Notes: generated by a model not told the origin, from the sequence alone. 64,000 bases of DNA from Pseudopedobacter saltans DSM 12145 (GCF_000190735.1 NC_015177.1:1798001-1862000); one strand, 5' to 3'; shown: positions 46,510 through 55,348, counted from the stretch's first letter. Numbers and translations are program-made.

Positions 46510-46959
46510 TTAAAAAATGGGTTTAAACTTTTCGTTGAAATCATCGGTAATGGCTTTTTCAAACATTTCAAAATGATGTTCCAGTATGTTATCGAGATAG
46601 GCATACAGGGGTATAGCATCTTTACCGATTACCTGTACAATACGGGATAGCCGTTCGTGGTATTCCTGCCGGATATAGATACTTTTATCGCCCCGCTTTG
46701 TCATCGAATGGGTTTTCAAAAAGTGTTCGCCGTAGCTTCCGTCAAGGCTCTTCTTGGTACGGTTTCTTTCCCTTTGTACAGGTTTGCTTTGTGGTAATTC
46801 ATCCTGCCTTACCTCGTTTTGTATTTCTTCCTTTTCCTGCTCTTCGGCAGGTTCAGGCGGTAGCTGCAAACCGTCCTTTTTAACGCCGTCTACCATCAGG
46901 TTCATCATCAGCTCTTCGTTAATGTCCGGCGTAACTTTACGTTTATTATCTTTTTCCAT
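46510..46959 (-). CDS. DUF3408 conjugal transfer protein (TraB-like)
   Basis: 149 residues; acidic N-terminal half and the conserved DUF3408 C-terminus: MTKRGDKSIYIRQEYHERLS then RIVQVIGKDAIPLYAYLDNI and LEHHFEMFEKAI. A predicted ribbon-helix-helix-like DNA-binding protein working with the ParA-like partner. 4 bp separate it from traA. Confidence 0.85.
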   Translation of the reverse strand: MEKDNKRKVTPDINEELMMNLMVDGVKKDGLQLPPEPAEEQEKEEIQNEVRQDELPQSKPVQRERNRTKKSLDGSYGEHFLKTHSMTKRGDKSIYIRQEYHERLSRIVQVIGKDAIPLYAYLDNILEHHFEMFEKAITDDFNEKFKPIF

Positions 46960-46963
46960 AGCA

Positions 46964-47731
46964 CTACGATTGAATGATGTTTAAAAATTCGCTGATGAAC
47001 AGGTCTAACTGGCAGGCTTTCATCAAACGCTCATCGGGTGGCATTATCGTAGAACGGAAAACTGTTTTGCTGTCCACTTCACTTTCCTTGCGAAAACGGG
47101 TGCTGTTCTTGATTTGGCTTTGCATCAGGCTTAACCCCAGTTGCCCGATAAGCTGATTATACACGTCATATAAGGGCGTGCTTTCCCTGCCGTCCACCTG
47201 GTTCCAAAACAGGTTAATGCTTTGTATGGAAGTTTCGCCTTTTTTCATAATTACATCCTGTAAAAGCTGTGTGAAGATGAGCGTACTTTCCATTACCACA
47301 CGGTCTGCCGTGATGGGCGTGAAAATGTGGTGCATACCTGCCAATGCTTTCAGAATTCCGGGCGTGTTCACGGTTCCGGGCAGGTCGAAGAACAGCACAT
47401 CAAGCGGAACAGGGGAAGTGTTTACAAATTCGTGCGCCGCATCGAGTACGCTATCCGCTTTGTGCTGCATAATGGGATAGGCTTTTTTATTGATGGTGGT
47501 AAACTGCTTATATGCCAGTTTTTTCAACGCCTCATTTTCCATTACCATTGCCAAATCACGGGTTTTCATTTTCATCAGGCTGTGCTGCGGAAAATCCGCA
47601 TCAAAAACGGCTACGTTGTAGCCCAACCGATAGTGCATCGTACTGGCGACAAGCGTGGTAAATGTGCTTTTGCCAACACCGCCTTTTTGAGAAGAAAAAG
47701 CGACAAACAGAGGTTTCTTTCTTGTGTCCAT
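46964..47731 (-). CDS. traA: ParA-family ATPase TraA
   Basis: 255 residues: deviant Walker A FSSQKGGVGKSTFTTLVAST, then LFFDLPGTVNTPGILKALAG. In CTnDOT traA is the first transfer gene and a ParA-type ATPase, thought to aid transfer-complex positioning or element maintenance. Promoter-proximal gene of the minus-strand operon; a repeat-rich leader precedes it. Confidence 0.9.
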   Translation of the reverse strand: MDTRKKPLFVAFSSQKGGVGKSTFTTLVASTMHYRLGYNVAVFDADFPQHSLMKMKTRDLAMVMENEALKKLAYKQFTTINKKAYPIMQHKADSVLDAAHEFVNTSPVPLDVLFFDLPGTVNTPGILKALAGMHHIFTPITADRVVMESTLIFTQLLQDVIMKKGETSIQSINLFWNQVDGRESTPLYDVYNQLIGQLGLSLMQSQIKNSTRFRKESEVDSKTVFRSTIMPPDERLMKACQLDLFISEFLNIIQS

Positions 47732-47774
47732 ATTTTTAAAATTTAAAGTTTACATCTTACTGTTTTCAGTCTTG

Positions 47775-48122
47775 CAGGCTTTCAGCCGTGCAGTCCTGAT
47801 TTCGTGCTGTCTTTCTTGCAGGATAGCTATCAGGCTTGCCTGCGGGAATTGCTGATTGCCTGCTTTCCTGCTGTACAGCAGCAATGCTTTCATTCAGGCA
47901 TCCTATCAGGCGTGATTGCGTTCTTGCATTCGTTCCGTCCGTCATTCTATCCATCACGCAGGCTTGATTGTCTGATAGCAGGCTGTCACGCTTTCCGTCA
48001 TTCCTGCGCTCTTGGTTTCTTGCATTCCTGCAATCTTGCAGGCAGGATAACCTGCCATCTTGAATGTATGCCGTCTGCTCGTCCTGAAGCACGGGCTGCC
48101 TGCCTGCCTGCCTGTCAACATT
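47775..48122. repeat. CAGG/CCTG-rich degenerate repeat array
   Basis: About 350 bp of closely spaced words such as TTGCAGG, TGCCTGC, ATTCCTGC, ATCAGGC and CTGTC, many of them inverted copies of each other, ending in GGCTGCCTGCCTGCCTGCC. The array has no fixed unit length. Confidence 0.65.
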
Positions 48123-48303
48123 CAGGGGCAAAGAACTCATCAAATTCAATCGGTTGTATAGCGGTGGCAGTGTTTGGCGTTCAGAGGCAGCATTTGGCAC
48201 TGTGTCACAGTGCAACGCTATCGTAAACAGGGCTTTACTTTGTATTGTGATTTTTATTAACGGATTTATGCAAAAGTCTTTTGACATATCAGGGGGTAAC
48301 GGG

Positions 48304-48433
48304 AACGGCAACGAGCCGTTTTTCCCTGTTACATTCAATCCGTCCCGCAGGGCGGATTTTTGTGTTCACCGGAACACGGCAAGTTGTGTTTTGAGCATCT
48401 CGGAATGATTTCCGATGCTCAAAACAACTTGCC
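48304..48433 (+). other. Candidate oriT: cluster of stem-loops upstream of mobA
   Basis: Three inverted repeats in 130 bp: AACGGC/GCCGTT (48304-48320), AATCCG/CGGATT (48337-48358), and a long one whose arms begin GGCAAGTTGTGTTTTGAGC at 48378 and end AAAACAACTTGCC at 48433 with a seven-base centre. Hairpins directly before the mobilisation genes are where oriT lies in CTnDOT-type elements; the nick site itself is not identifiable here. Confidence 0.6.
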
Positions 48434-48499
48434 CTTTGCAGGGGGCAGAAAACACCTTCCAAAGTCAGGGTTTTGTATGGATTTTAAAATGGATTAGTG

Positions 48500-48931
48500 A
48501 TGAACGATAACAACAAAAAGCAATTGAAAAAGACCGGACGTCGCCCCAAAGAAGACCCGGCGACCATCCGCTATACGATTTCCTTTAACGAGCAGGAACA
48601 CGCCCATTTTCTTGCCCTGTTTGATAAATCAGGTATGCAGGTAAAGGCTCATTTCATAACGTCCTGCATCTTTGACAAGACCATAAAAACCATTCAGATT
48701 GACAAGGGAACGGTTGATTTTTATATGCGGCTGACCTCTTTTCACAGCCAGTTCCGCTCCATAGGTGTAAACTATAATCAGATTGTAAAGCTATTGTACA
48801 AGAATTTTTCCGAGAAAAAGGCGGCAGCATTCCTGTATAAACTGGAAAAACAGACGGCAGAAATGGCGATGCTTTGTCAAAAAATCATTCAGATAAGCGA
48901 GGAGTTTGGAGCCAAACATTTGAAAAAATAA
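48500..48931 (+). CDS. mobA: Mobilisation accessory protein MobA
   Basis: 143 residues from the ATG at 48500 (a GTG lies one codon earlier). N-terminal KKTGRRPKEDPATIRYTISF looks like a ribbon-helix-helix DNA-binding part, then FLALFDKSGMQVKAHFITSC and VNYNQIVKLLYKNFSEKKAA as in Bacteroidota MobA/MobC-type proteins. It binds oriT and helps the relaxase. It ends 8 bp before the relaxase ATG. Confidence 0.88.
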   Translation: MNDNNKKQLKKTGRRPKEDPATIRYTISFNEQEHAHFLALFDKSGMQVKAHFITSCIFDKTIKTIQIDKGTVDFYMRLTSFHSQFRSIGVNYNQIVKLLYKNFSEKKAAAFLYKLEKQTAEMAMLCQKIIQISEEFGAKHLKK

Positions 48932-48939
48932 CGGTAGAA

Positions 48940-50220
48940 ATGATAGCAAAAATCGGGAGAAGCGCAAATTTATACGGGGCGTTGGCATATAATCAGCTTA
49001 AAGTAGAGAATGAAAACGGGCAAATTTTGTTCGCCAATAAGATGATTGAAACCGCAAGCGGTCATTATTCCGTTGCACAATTAGCCCAGTCATTTGCCCC
49101 TTACCTGATTGCCAACCGCAATACAGAGAAACATACTCTGCATATTTCACTCAATCCCGACCCGAATGACAAGGTAAGTGATGATAAATTTCGGGAAATG
49201 GCAGAAGAATATATGCGGGAGATGGGCTACGGCGAACAGCCCTTTGTCGTATTCAAACATACAGATATTGACCGTAGCCATATTCATATCGTATCGGTTT
49301 GCGTGGACGAAGAGGGCAAAAAGATTTCGGACAAATTCGAGAAAATGCGGTCTATGAATGTGTGCCGTGAACTGGAAAGACAACACGGCTTGATACCCGC
49401 AACCGATAAAGAACACAAGCAGAACGACAAGATTTTCCGTCCGGTAGATTATCGGGCAGGCGATGTGAAAAGCCAAATCGCTTCGGTTGTCCGCCACCTA
49501 CCGAATTATTATAAGTTTCAGACTTTGGGCGAATACAATGCCTTGCTTTCCCTGTTTAATGTTACCACCGAAAAAGTGGAGGGCGAATTGCAGGGAAAAA
49601 TGCGGCAAGGCTTATTATATATTCCTTTAAACGAGAAAGGCGAAAGAGCCGGGCATCCGTTCAAGGCTTCGTTGTTTGGTAAAAATGCAGGGCTTCCGGC
49701 TTTGGAACTGCATTTTGCAAAATGCAAAGAGGATTTAAAAGACCACCCAAGTAAGCAGACCCTAAAAGCTGCAATTTCTATTGCTCTGAAATCCACAAAT
49801 GATGAGCAGGCTTTTAAAAAGCAGTTTAGTGAACAGGGCATTAATGTAGTGGTCCGCCGGAACGATACAGGTCGTATTTATGGTATCACTTTCATAGACC
49901 ACAATTCAAAGGCGGTTTGGAACGGTTCACGCTTAGCAAAGGAACTTTCTGCCAATACCTTTAATGATTATTGGAACAATAATATCAAACCGGAGATTAA
50001 AGAACCTGTCGTACAACTTCCAAAAACATCCACATCAAATGATGCAGATCTTCCTGCGGAAGAACCTCATCATTTGTTCGACTTCCTGAATACTACTGAA
50101 AAACACGAAGACGGTTTGATTGAGGCATTTGGCGGTTTGTTACCCGAAGCACAGGGCGATGATTACGAGGAACAGGATTTTGCTAACAAAATGAAGAAGA
50201 AAAAAAAAAGAAGACTGTAA
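48940..50220 (+). CDS. mobB: Relaxase MobB (MOBP-type mobilisation nuclease)
   Basis: 426 residues from ATG 48940 (MIAKIGRSANLYGALAYNQL); an earlier TTG at 48874 overlaps mobA and is less likely. The relaxase core has the LHISLNPDPNDKVSDDKFRE strand, FVVFKHTDIDRSHIHIVSV with the metal-binding His cluster, and a Tyr-containing motif (ANLYGALAYNQ) near the N-terminus. C-terminal KKKKKRRL. It nicks oriT and leads the strand into the recipient. Confidence 0.93.
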   Translation: MIAKIGRSANLYGALAYNQLKVENENGQILFANKMIETASGHYSVAQLAQSFAPYLIANRNTEKHTLHISLNPDPNDKVSDDKFREMAEEYMREMGYGEQPFVVFKHTDIDRSHIHIVSVCVDEEGKKISDKFEKMRSMNVCRELERQHGLIPATDKEHKQNDKIFRPVDYRAGDVKSQIASVVRHLPNYYKFQTLGEYNALLSLFNVTTEKVEGELQGKMRQGLLYIPLNEKGERAGHPFKASLFGKNAGLPALELHFAKCKEDLKDHPSKQTLKAAISIALKSTNDEQAFKKQFSEQGINVVVRRNDTGRIYGITFIDHNSKAVWNGSRLAKELSANTFNDYWNNNIKPEIKEPVVQLPKTSTSNDADLPAEEPHHLFDFLNTTEKHEDGLIEAFGGLLPEAQGDDYEEQDFANKMKKKKKRRL

Positions 50221-50307
50221 GAGGTCAGATTTTGGAATTAAAAATCTGTTTTTAAAAAGATTTATTGAGCTGTCACTTTATAATTCTGAAAGAATTTGAG
50301 TTGTATT

Positions 50308-50344
50308 TAAGTAATTGCTTAAATAAACAAATTGACTATCTTTG
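50308..50344 (+). promoter_or_regulatory. arsR/mer promoter with overlapping operator
   Basis: TAAGTAATTGCTTA (50308-50321), a near-perfect palindrome, overlaps TTG at 50315-50317; after 19 bases TATCTTTG (50337-50344) follows, and the ATG is at 50349, leaving almost no leader. A palindrome over the -33 is a sensible ArsR operator. Confidence 0.55.
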
Positions 50345-50348
50345 TGCT

Positions 50349-50723
50349 ATGGACAATAATTCTTGCATACGACAACAAGCAGACATTAAACAAATAAACC
50401 GCTGTAAAGACCGAGTTTCAGAACTCAACGGTTCTTTTGACTATTTATCGAACGGACTTGAATTAGCGGGAAACAATGTAAGACTGAAAATACTCTTTCT
50501 ACTTTATGAAGAAAAACGACTTTGTGTTTGTGATATAAGTGATATTCTTGGTATGACAATTTCAGCGGTTTCACAACACTTGCGGAAACTCAAAGACAGA
50601 AAACTTATTGAAACCGAACGAGAAGCTCAAACTATTTTTCACTCACTGACTAAAGAGTATGAAAAAATGCTGAAACCATTTTTCAAAATACTTGACGAAA
50701 ACAAAATATTAGAAACAATATGA
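50349..50723 (+). CDS. ArsR-family metal-responsive repressor
   Basis: 124 residues from ATG 50349 (MDNNSCIRQQADIKQINRCK). Winged HTH: VRLKILFLLYEEKRLCVCDI with the ArsR-type CVC metal site, then LGMTISAVSQHLRKLKDRKL. An extra Cys pair near the N-terminus (NNSC, NRC) may also take part. It overlaps the next gene by 4 bp and should repress this operon until Hg or As binds. Confidence 0.88.
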   Translation: MDNNSCIRQQADIKQINRCKDRVSELNGSFDYLSNGLELAGNNVRLKILFLLYEEKRLCVCDISDILGMTISAVSQHLRKLKDRKLIETEREAQTIFHSLTKEYEKMLKPFFKILDENKILETI

Positions 50724-51313
50724 AAACTGACAAAAAATTAATTGGTGCAGGACTTTTGACTACAATTGCAGCTTCTCTTTGTTGCATCACACCAGTATTG
50801 GCTCTTATTGCAGGAACAAGCGGTCTTGCTTCCACTTTTTCTTGGCTTGAACCTTTTCGACCCTATTTTATCGGGTTGACAATTTTGGTTCTTGGTTTTG
50901 CTTGGTATCAAAAGTTGAAACCCAAAAAGCAGATAGATTGCAATTGTGAGACAGAAGAAAAACCAAAATTCATTCAGTCAAAAATGTTTTTAGGAATTGT
51001 AACAGCATTTGCAATCGTAATGCTTGCCTTTCCATACTACTCAAGCATTTTCTACCCAAAGACAGAAAAGCAAATTATAGCGGTGGACAAATCCAATATT
51101 CAAAAAGTAGAATTTACGATTAGCGGAATGACTTGTGCAAGTTGTGGCGAACACGTAAATCACGAAGTAAATAAATTGACAGGAATAATAAGTTCAAACG
51201 CCTCATACGAAAAAGGAAACGCAATCGTGGAATTTGACAACTCAAAAACGAATATTTCTGAGGTCGAAAAAGCAATTAACTCAACAGGATATTCTGTAAC
51301 CGACAAAAAATAA
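50720..51313 (+). CDS. merTP: Mercury transporter MerTP (MerT fused to MerP-like HMA domain)
   Basis: 197 residues: MerT-like membrane part with vicinal Cys (IAASLCCITPVLALIAGTSG), second helix (YFIGLTILVLGFAWYQ), a C-N-C stretch (QIDCNCETEE), a third helix, and an HMA domain with ISGMTCASCGEHVNHEVNKL. MerTP imports Hg(II). No mercuric reductase gene (merA) is nearby, so the imported metal must be handled otherwise or by genes elsewhere. Confidence 0.9.
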   Translation: MKTDKKLIGAGLLTTIAASLCCITPVLALIAGTSGLASTFSWLEPFRPYFIGLTILVLGFAWYQKLKPKKQIDCNCETEEKPKFIQSKMFLGIVTAFAIVMLAFPYYSSIFYPKTEKQIIAVDKSNIQKVEFTISGMTCASCGEHVNHEVNKLTGIISSNASYEKGNAIVEFDNSKTNISEVEKAINSTGYSVTDKK

Positions 51314-51319
51314 AACCAA

Positions 51320-51526
51320 ATGGAAATCATATTGCAATCAACAATTACTTGCCCCAACTGCGGACACAAGAAAGAAGAAACAATGCCGACAGACGCTTGC
51401 CAATATTTCTACGAATGTGAAAAATGCAAACAAGTTCTTAAACCAAAACAAGGAGACTGTTGTGTTTATTGTAGTTACGGAAGTGTTCCTTGTCCACCAA
51501 TTCAGCAGGACAAAAAATGTTGCTGA
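51320..51526 (+). CDS. GDCCVxC domain metal-binding small protein
   Basis: 68 residues. Two zinc-ribbon-like pairs (TCPNCGHKK; YECEKCKQVL) and the signature GDCCVYCSYG, ending KKCC: eleven Cys in a 68-residue protein. Found next to merTP in Bacteroidota mobile elements; probably a metal chaperone. 6 bp after merTP. Confidence 0.85.
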   Translation: MEIILQSTITCPNCGHKKEETMPTDACQYFYECEKCKQVLKPKQGDCCVYCSYGSVPCPPIQQDKKCC

Positions 51527-51723
51527 CGGACAGAAAACAGAAGAGCAACTAAAAGTATTTTTTATTTGGATGCTTCATAAATGTTACGATACAAAAGGAT
51601 CATAGAAGCTACAACTCTTATCACTTCGCCAAACACTGCCACGCACCGCCATTGACTGCCACATTCTTATAGCCGCTGTGTAGAGCCTTTAAATTCACGC
51701 CCGAACATTAAAACTAAAAAAGA

Positions 51724-53727
51724 ATGCAGGGAGAAGACGATTTAAGAGGTTTAGCCAAAATAATGGCTTTTATGCGGGCAGTCAGTATTCTTTTGGTGCT
51801 GATGCACCTTTATTGGTTCTGCTACGGGTTCTTTTTAGAACGTGGTTGGACGTTGGAAATAATCAACAAGATGTTAGGCAATTTCGACCGGACGGCGGGC
51901 TTGTTTTCACATACCCTATACACTAAAGCATTCGCTTTGGTTTTACTGGCTTTAAGCTGTTTAGGCACAAAAGGAGTAAAGAATGAGAAGATAACCTGGA
52001 CTAAAATTTATGTGGCTTTGGGCGTTGGTTTTATACTGTTCTTCCTGAACACCCCATTGCTGAAGCTTCCCCCGGCAACAGGCACATTCCTGTATATCCT
52101 TACTATCTCATTAGGTTATATCGCTTTGTTGATGGCAGGCGTATGGATGAGCCGATTGCTCCGTACTAACCTGATGGACGATGTTTTTAACAACGAGAAC
52201 GAGAGCTTCCAACAGGAAACAAAGCTGATGGAAAACGAGTATTCTGTTAACCTACCTACTAAATTTTACTACAAAGGCAAATGGAACAACGGTTGGATTA
52301 ACATTGTCAATCCATTCAGGGCATCAATCGTGTTGGGTACTCCGGGTTCAGGAAAATCTTATGCCATCGTAAACAACTACATCAAGCAGCAGATAGAAAA
52401 AGGCTTTAGTATGTACATCTACGATTTTAAGTTCGACGACCTTTCCACAATCGCTTACAATCATTTGCTGAAGCACAGGGATAAGTACAAAGTTCAGCCG
52501 AAATTTTACGTGATAAATTTCGACAACCCACGCAAGAGCCACCGTTGCAACCCTCTCAATCCCGACTTTATGACCGACATTTCAGATGCTTATGAAGCGG
52601 CTTATACCATAATGCTAAACCTTAACAGGTCGTGGATACAGAAGCAAGGGGATTTTTTTGTGGAAAGCCCAATTATTCTTTTAGCTGCCATTATTTGGTA
52701 TCTGAAAATCTATGAAGATGGTAAGTATTGCACGTTTCCACACGCTATTGAATTACTGAATAAAAAGTATTCGGACGTATTTACGATTTTAACCTCATAC
52801 TCTGATTTGGAAAATTATTTATCGCCCTTTATGGATGCTTGGCAAGGCGGCGCACAAGACCAGTTACAAGGACAAATAGCATCTGCAAAAATTCCGCTAT
52901 CAAGGATGATTAGCCCGCAACTGTACTGGGTAATGACAGGTGATGATTTTACGCTTGACATAAACAACCCTAAAGAGCCGAAAATTTTGTGCGTTGGTAA
53001 TAACCCCGACCGTCAAAATATCTATTCCGCAGCATTAGGCTTATACAATTCAAGGATTGTAAAGCTGATTAATAAAAAGGGACAGCTAAAGAGTTCCGTT
53101 ATTATAGATGAGTTGCCCACAATTTATTTTAGGGGACTGGATAATCTTATCGCAACTGCGAGAAGCAATAAAGTCGCAGTTTGCTTGGGCTTTCAGGATT
53201 TCTCGCAATTAACAAGGGATTACGGCGACAAAGAAAGCAAGGTTATACAGAATACCGTCGGTAATATTTTCAGTGGACAGGTGGTTGGCGAAACGGCAAA
53301 AAGCCTTTCGGAACGCTTTGGAAAAGTATTACAGAAACGCCAAAGTATGACCATTAACCGTAACGATAAATCTACCTCCATATCAACACAGTTAGACAGC
53401 CTTATTCCTGCATCGAAAATTTCTACGCTCACACAAGGTATGTTTGTAGGTTCTGTATCGGATAACTTCGATGAACGTATTGAGCAAAAAATATTTCACG
53501 CTGAAATTGTAGTAGATAATGAAACGGTAGCAACAGAAACAAAAGCCTATCAGAAGATACCTCAAATATTATCTTTTGTAAATGAACAAGGCGAGGATAA
53601 GATGAAGCAGGAAATCGAAAGCAATTACCGTCAGATAAAAACAGATATTATGAACATTGTTGTCAAAGAAATGGAGCGCATCAAGAATGACCCGAACTTG
53701 CAACATTTGATACAAGAGGATAAATAG
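51724..53727 (+). CDS. mobC: Type IV coupling protein MobC (VirD4/TraG-like)
   Basis: 667 residues. N-terminal membrane helices (SILLVLMHLYWFCYGFFL; AFALVLLALSCLG; LGVGFILFFLNTPLL; LYILTISLGYIALLMAGV), Walker A VLGTPGSGKSYAIVNNYI, Walker B SSVIIDELPTIYFRGLDNLI, and the VAVCLGFQDFSQLTRDYGDK segment of coupling proteins. It hands the relaxase-DNA complex to the transfer channel. The mercury module and 197 bp of spacer separate it from mobB, where they are normally adjacent. Confidence 0.94.
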   Translation: MQGEDDLRGLAKIMAFMRAVSILLVLMHLYWFCYGFFLERGWTLEIINKMLGNFDRTAGLFSHTLYTKAFALVLLALSCLGTKGVKNEKITWTKIYVALGVGFILFFLNTPLLKLPPATGTFLYILTISLGYIALLMAGVWMSRLLRTNLMDDVFNNENESFQQETKLMENEYSVNLPTKFYYKGKWNNGWINIVNPFRASIVLGTPGSGKSYAIVNNYIKQQIEKGFSMYIYDFKFDDLSTIAYNHLLKHRDKYKVQPKFYVINFDNPRKSHRCNPLNPDFMTDISDAYEAAYTIMLNLNRSWIQKQGDFFVESPIILLAAIIWYLKIYEDGKYCTFPHAIELLNKKYSDVFTILTSYSDLENYLSPFMDAWQGGAQDQLQGQIASAKIPLSRMISPQLYWVMTGDDFTLDINNPKEPKILCVGNNPDRQNIYSAALGLYNSRIVKLINKKGQLKSSVIIDELPTIYFRGLDNLIATARSNKVAVCLGFQDFSQLTRDYGDKESKVIQNTVGNIFSGQVVGETAKSLSERFGKVLQKRQSMTINRNDKSTSISTQLDSLIPASKISTLTQGMFVGSVSDNFDERIEQKIFHAEIVVDNETVATETKAYQKIPQILSFVNEQGEDKMKQEIESNYRQIKTDIMNIVVKEMERIKNDPNLQHLIQEDK

Positions 53728-53855
53728 GCTACCCAGCTCTTACTAAGAGAACCATAACGTTTAGAACATTTGATATAAAACATACAGTTATCGGACAATA
53801 CACCCTTTAAACTCTTGTTTATAAGCAATAATTCATTTGCCAACGTTTTTATTTT

Positions 53856-53863
53856 TAAATTTG
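53856..53863 (+). promoter_or_regulatory. -7 box of the Kdp response regulator gene
   Basis: TAAATTTG (TAnnTTTG) lies 21 bp before the GTG at 53884 and downstream of the ATG at 53815, which supports the GTG as the true start. Confidence 0.45.
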
Positions 53864-53883
53864 CTGTTTTAAAAGTATTTGAT

Positions 53884-55230
53884 GTGAGTAAAGTCTTAAT
53901 AATTGACGACGAAGAAAAAATCAGAACCTTACTTTCCAAAATTATAAGTTTGGAGGGTTTTGACGTGGTGGAGGCTGGTGATATAAAAACCGGCTTAAAA
54001 AAACTGGAAATAGCTGATGTCGATGTCGTGATATGCGATGTAAAATTACCGGATGGAAGTGGCGTTGAAGCGACCAAAGATATTAAAGACAAATATCCTG
54101 TAACAGAAATAATTTTGCTCACTGCTTATGGTAATATTCCCGATGGCGTTCAGGCAATAAAGAACGGAGCATTTGATTACATTACCAAAGGTGATGACAA
54201 TAACAAAATTATACCCTTGCTCTACAAGGCAACCGAAAAAGTATCTTTAGCAAAAAGGGTATTACAATTAGAGAGACAGTTAGCCAATAAATATTCATTT
54301 GATAACATCATTGGAAAATCCAAAATACTTAATGCTTCTATTGACGCAGCAAAAAAAGTGGCAGGTAGTGAAACGACCGTTTTATTGACTGGAGAAACCG
54401 GAACGGGAAAAGAGGTATTTGCACAAGCAATTCACAATGCGAGCAACAGGAGCAAACAGAATTTTGTAGCAGTAAACTGCTCTGCTTTTAGCAAAGACTT
54501 GTTAGAAAATGAATTGTTTGGACATAAAGCCGGAGCATTTACAGGAGCAGTAAAAGACAGTAAAGGAATTTTTGAGGAAGCAAACCACGGGACGGTTTTC
54601 TTAGATGAAATTGGTGAAATGCCTTTAGATTTACAGGCAAAGCTGTTACGGGTTTTAGAAACAGGAGAATTTCTAAAAGTAGGTGATAGTAAACCAACCA
54701 AGGTGAACGTCCGTATTATTGCTGCTACTAATAGAAATTTACAACAAGAAGTAGAGGAAGGACACTTCCGTGAAGATTTGTTTTACCGGATTGCCGTCTT
54801 TCAGATTTCACTACCCCCACTCAGAGAACGGGTTATTGATATAGAAGAACTGGCGATATTCTTTCTTCGCACATTTACAAATAAGACGAACAAAAAAATC
54901 AATAAGATTTCAAAAAACTATCTCGAAGCACTGAAACAACATTCGTGGAAAGGCAATATCAGAGAACTCAAAAACGTAATTGAGCGTAGCGTAATACTTA
55001 CAGGTACTACAGAATTAGAAGAAGATAGTCTGCCATTGGAATTACAACGTCTTGGCACTTTAGATAACCGTGAAAAAACACTATCTGCCTTTGAACTTGC
55101 AAGCGTAGAAAAAGTTCATATTCAAAAAGTGTTGAACTACACTAATGGCAATAAAACAGAAACATCAAAACTGCTCAATATTGCCTTAACTACTTTATAC
55201 AGGAAGATTGACGAGTACCATATAAAATAA
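53884..55230 (+). CDS. NtrC-type sigma-54-dependent response regulator, likely Kdp regulator
   Basis: 448 residues from a GTG at 53884 (MSKVLIIDDEEKIRTLLSKI). Receiver domain with Asp in VVICDVKLPDGSG; AAA+ domain with Walker A LLTGETGTGKEVFA, sigma-54 contact loop KAGAFTGAVKDSKG and Walker B NHGTVFLDEIGEMPLDLQAK; Fis-type HTH at the end (YTNGNKTETSKLLNIALTTL). It should bind upstream and activate sigma-54 RNA polymerase. It stands just before the kdp genes, whose sensor genes are downstream; the classical KdpE is instead an OmpR-type protein. Confidence 0.85.
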   Translation: MSKVLIIDDEEKIRTLLSKIISLEGFDVVEAGDIKTGLKKLEIADVDVVICDVKLPDGSGVEATKDIKDKYPVTEIILLTAYGNIPDGVQAIKNGAFDYITKGDDNNKIIPLLYKATEKVSLAKRVLQLERQLANKYSFDNIIGKSKILNASIDAAKKVAGSETTVLLTGETGTGKEVFAQAIHNASNRSKQNFVAVNCSAFSKDLLENELFGHKAGAFTGAVKDSKGIFEEANHGTVFLDEIGEMPLDLQAKLLRVLETGEFLKVGDSKPTKVNVRIIAATNRNLQQEVEEGHFREDLFYRIAVFQISLPPLRERVIDIEELAIFFLRTFTNKTNKKINKISKNYLEALKQHSWKGNIRELKNVIERSVILTGTTELEEDSLPLELQRLGTLDNREKTLSAFELASVEKVHIQKVLNYTNGNKTETSKLLNIALTTLYRKIDEYHIK

Positions 55231-55268
55231 ACCCTTTCAAAACGATAGTCTTTACCCTTTCAAAACGA
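55231..55268 (+). repeat. Two exact 15-bp direct repeats upstream of the kdp promoter
   Basis: ACCCTTTCAAAACGA occurs at 55231-55245 and again at 55254-55268, 23 bp apart (about two helical turns). They lie about 95-120 bp upstream of the -24/-12 candidate, the usual place for activator sites. The second copy also forms the terminator stem. Confidence 0.7.
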
Positions 55269-55279
55269 AAGGGTTTTTT
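55254..55279 (+). terminator. Terminator of the response regulator gene
   Basis: Stem ACCCTTTC / GAAAGGGT with a five-base loop and a run of six T, 23 bp after the stop codon. Confidence 0.75.
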
Positions 55280-55348
55280 GTTGCCTTACTTTTGTATACG
55301 CTCGTTAAATTATTTAAAATCAAATAGTTATAAACAATCTAATTTTAA

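Larger units (their letters stand above)
47732..48499. other. Leader of the tra operon and candidate oriT region
   Basis: 768 bp between the divergent traA and mobA genes. Contains the CAGG/CCTG-rich degenerate array, two copies of the dispersed GGCAGTGTTTGGC-like motif (48164-48202), and several hairpins before mobA. A 190-codon minus-strand frame (47766-48338) is probably a by-product of the repeats. Confidence 0.6.

Noticed and set aside
47775-48122. CRISPR array
   Set aside because: The words are short, irregularly spaced and partly inverted; there are no constant repeats with unique spacers, and no cas genes.
47766-48338. 190-codon minus-strand frame upstream of traA
   Set aside because: It runs through the CAGG/CCTG array, has low-complexity Gln/Asp/Arg-rich translation, and an equally long frame exists on the other strand, so it is likely a product of the repeats.
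53815-53883. ATG start for the NtrC-type regulator
   Set aside because: It lies upstream of a TAnnTTTG box and adds a non-conserved hydrophobic extension; the GTG at 53884 gives the usual receiver start.
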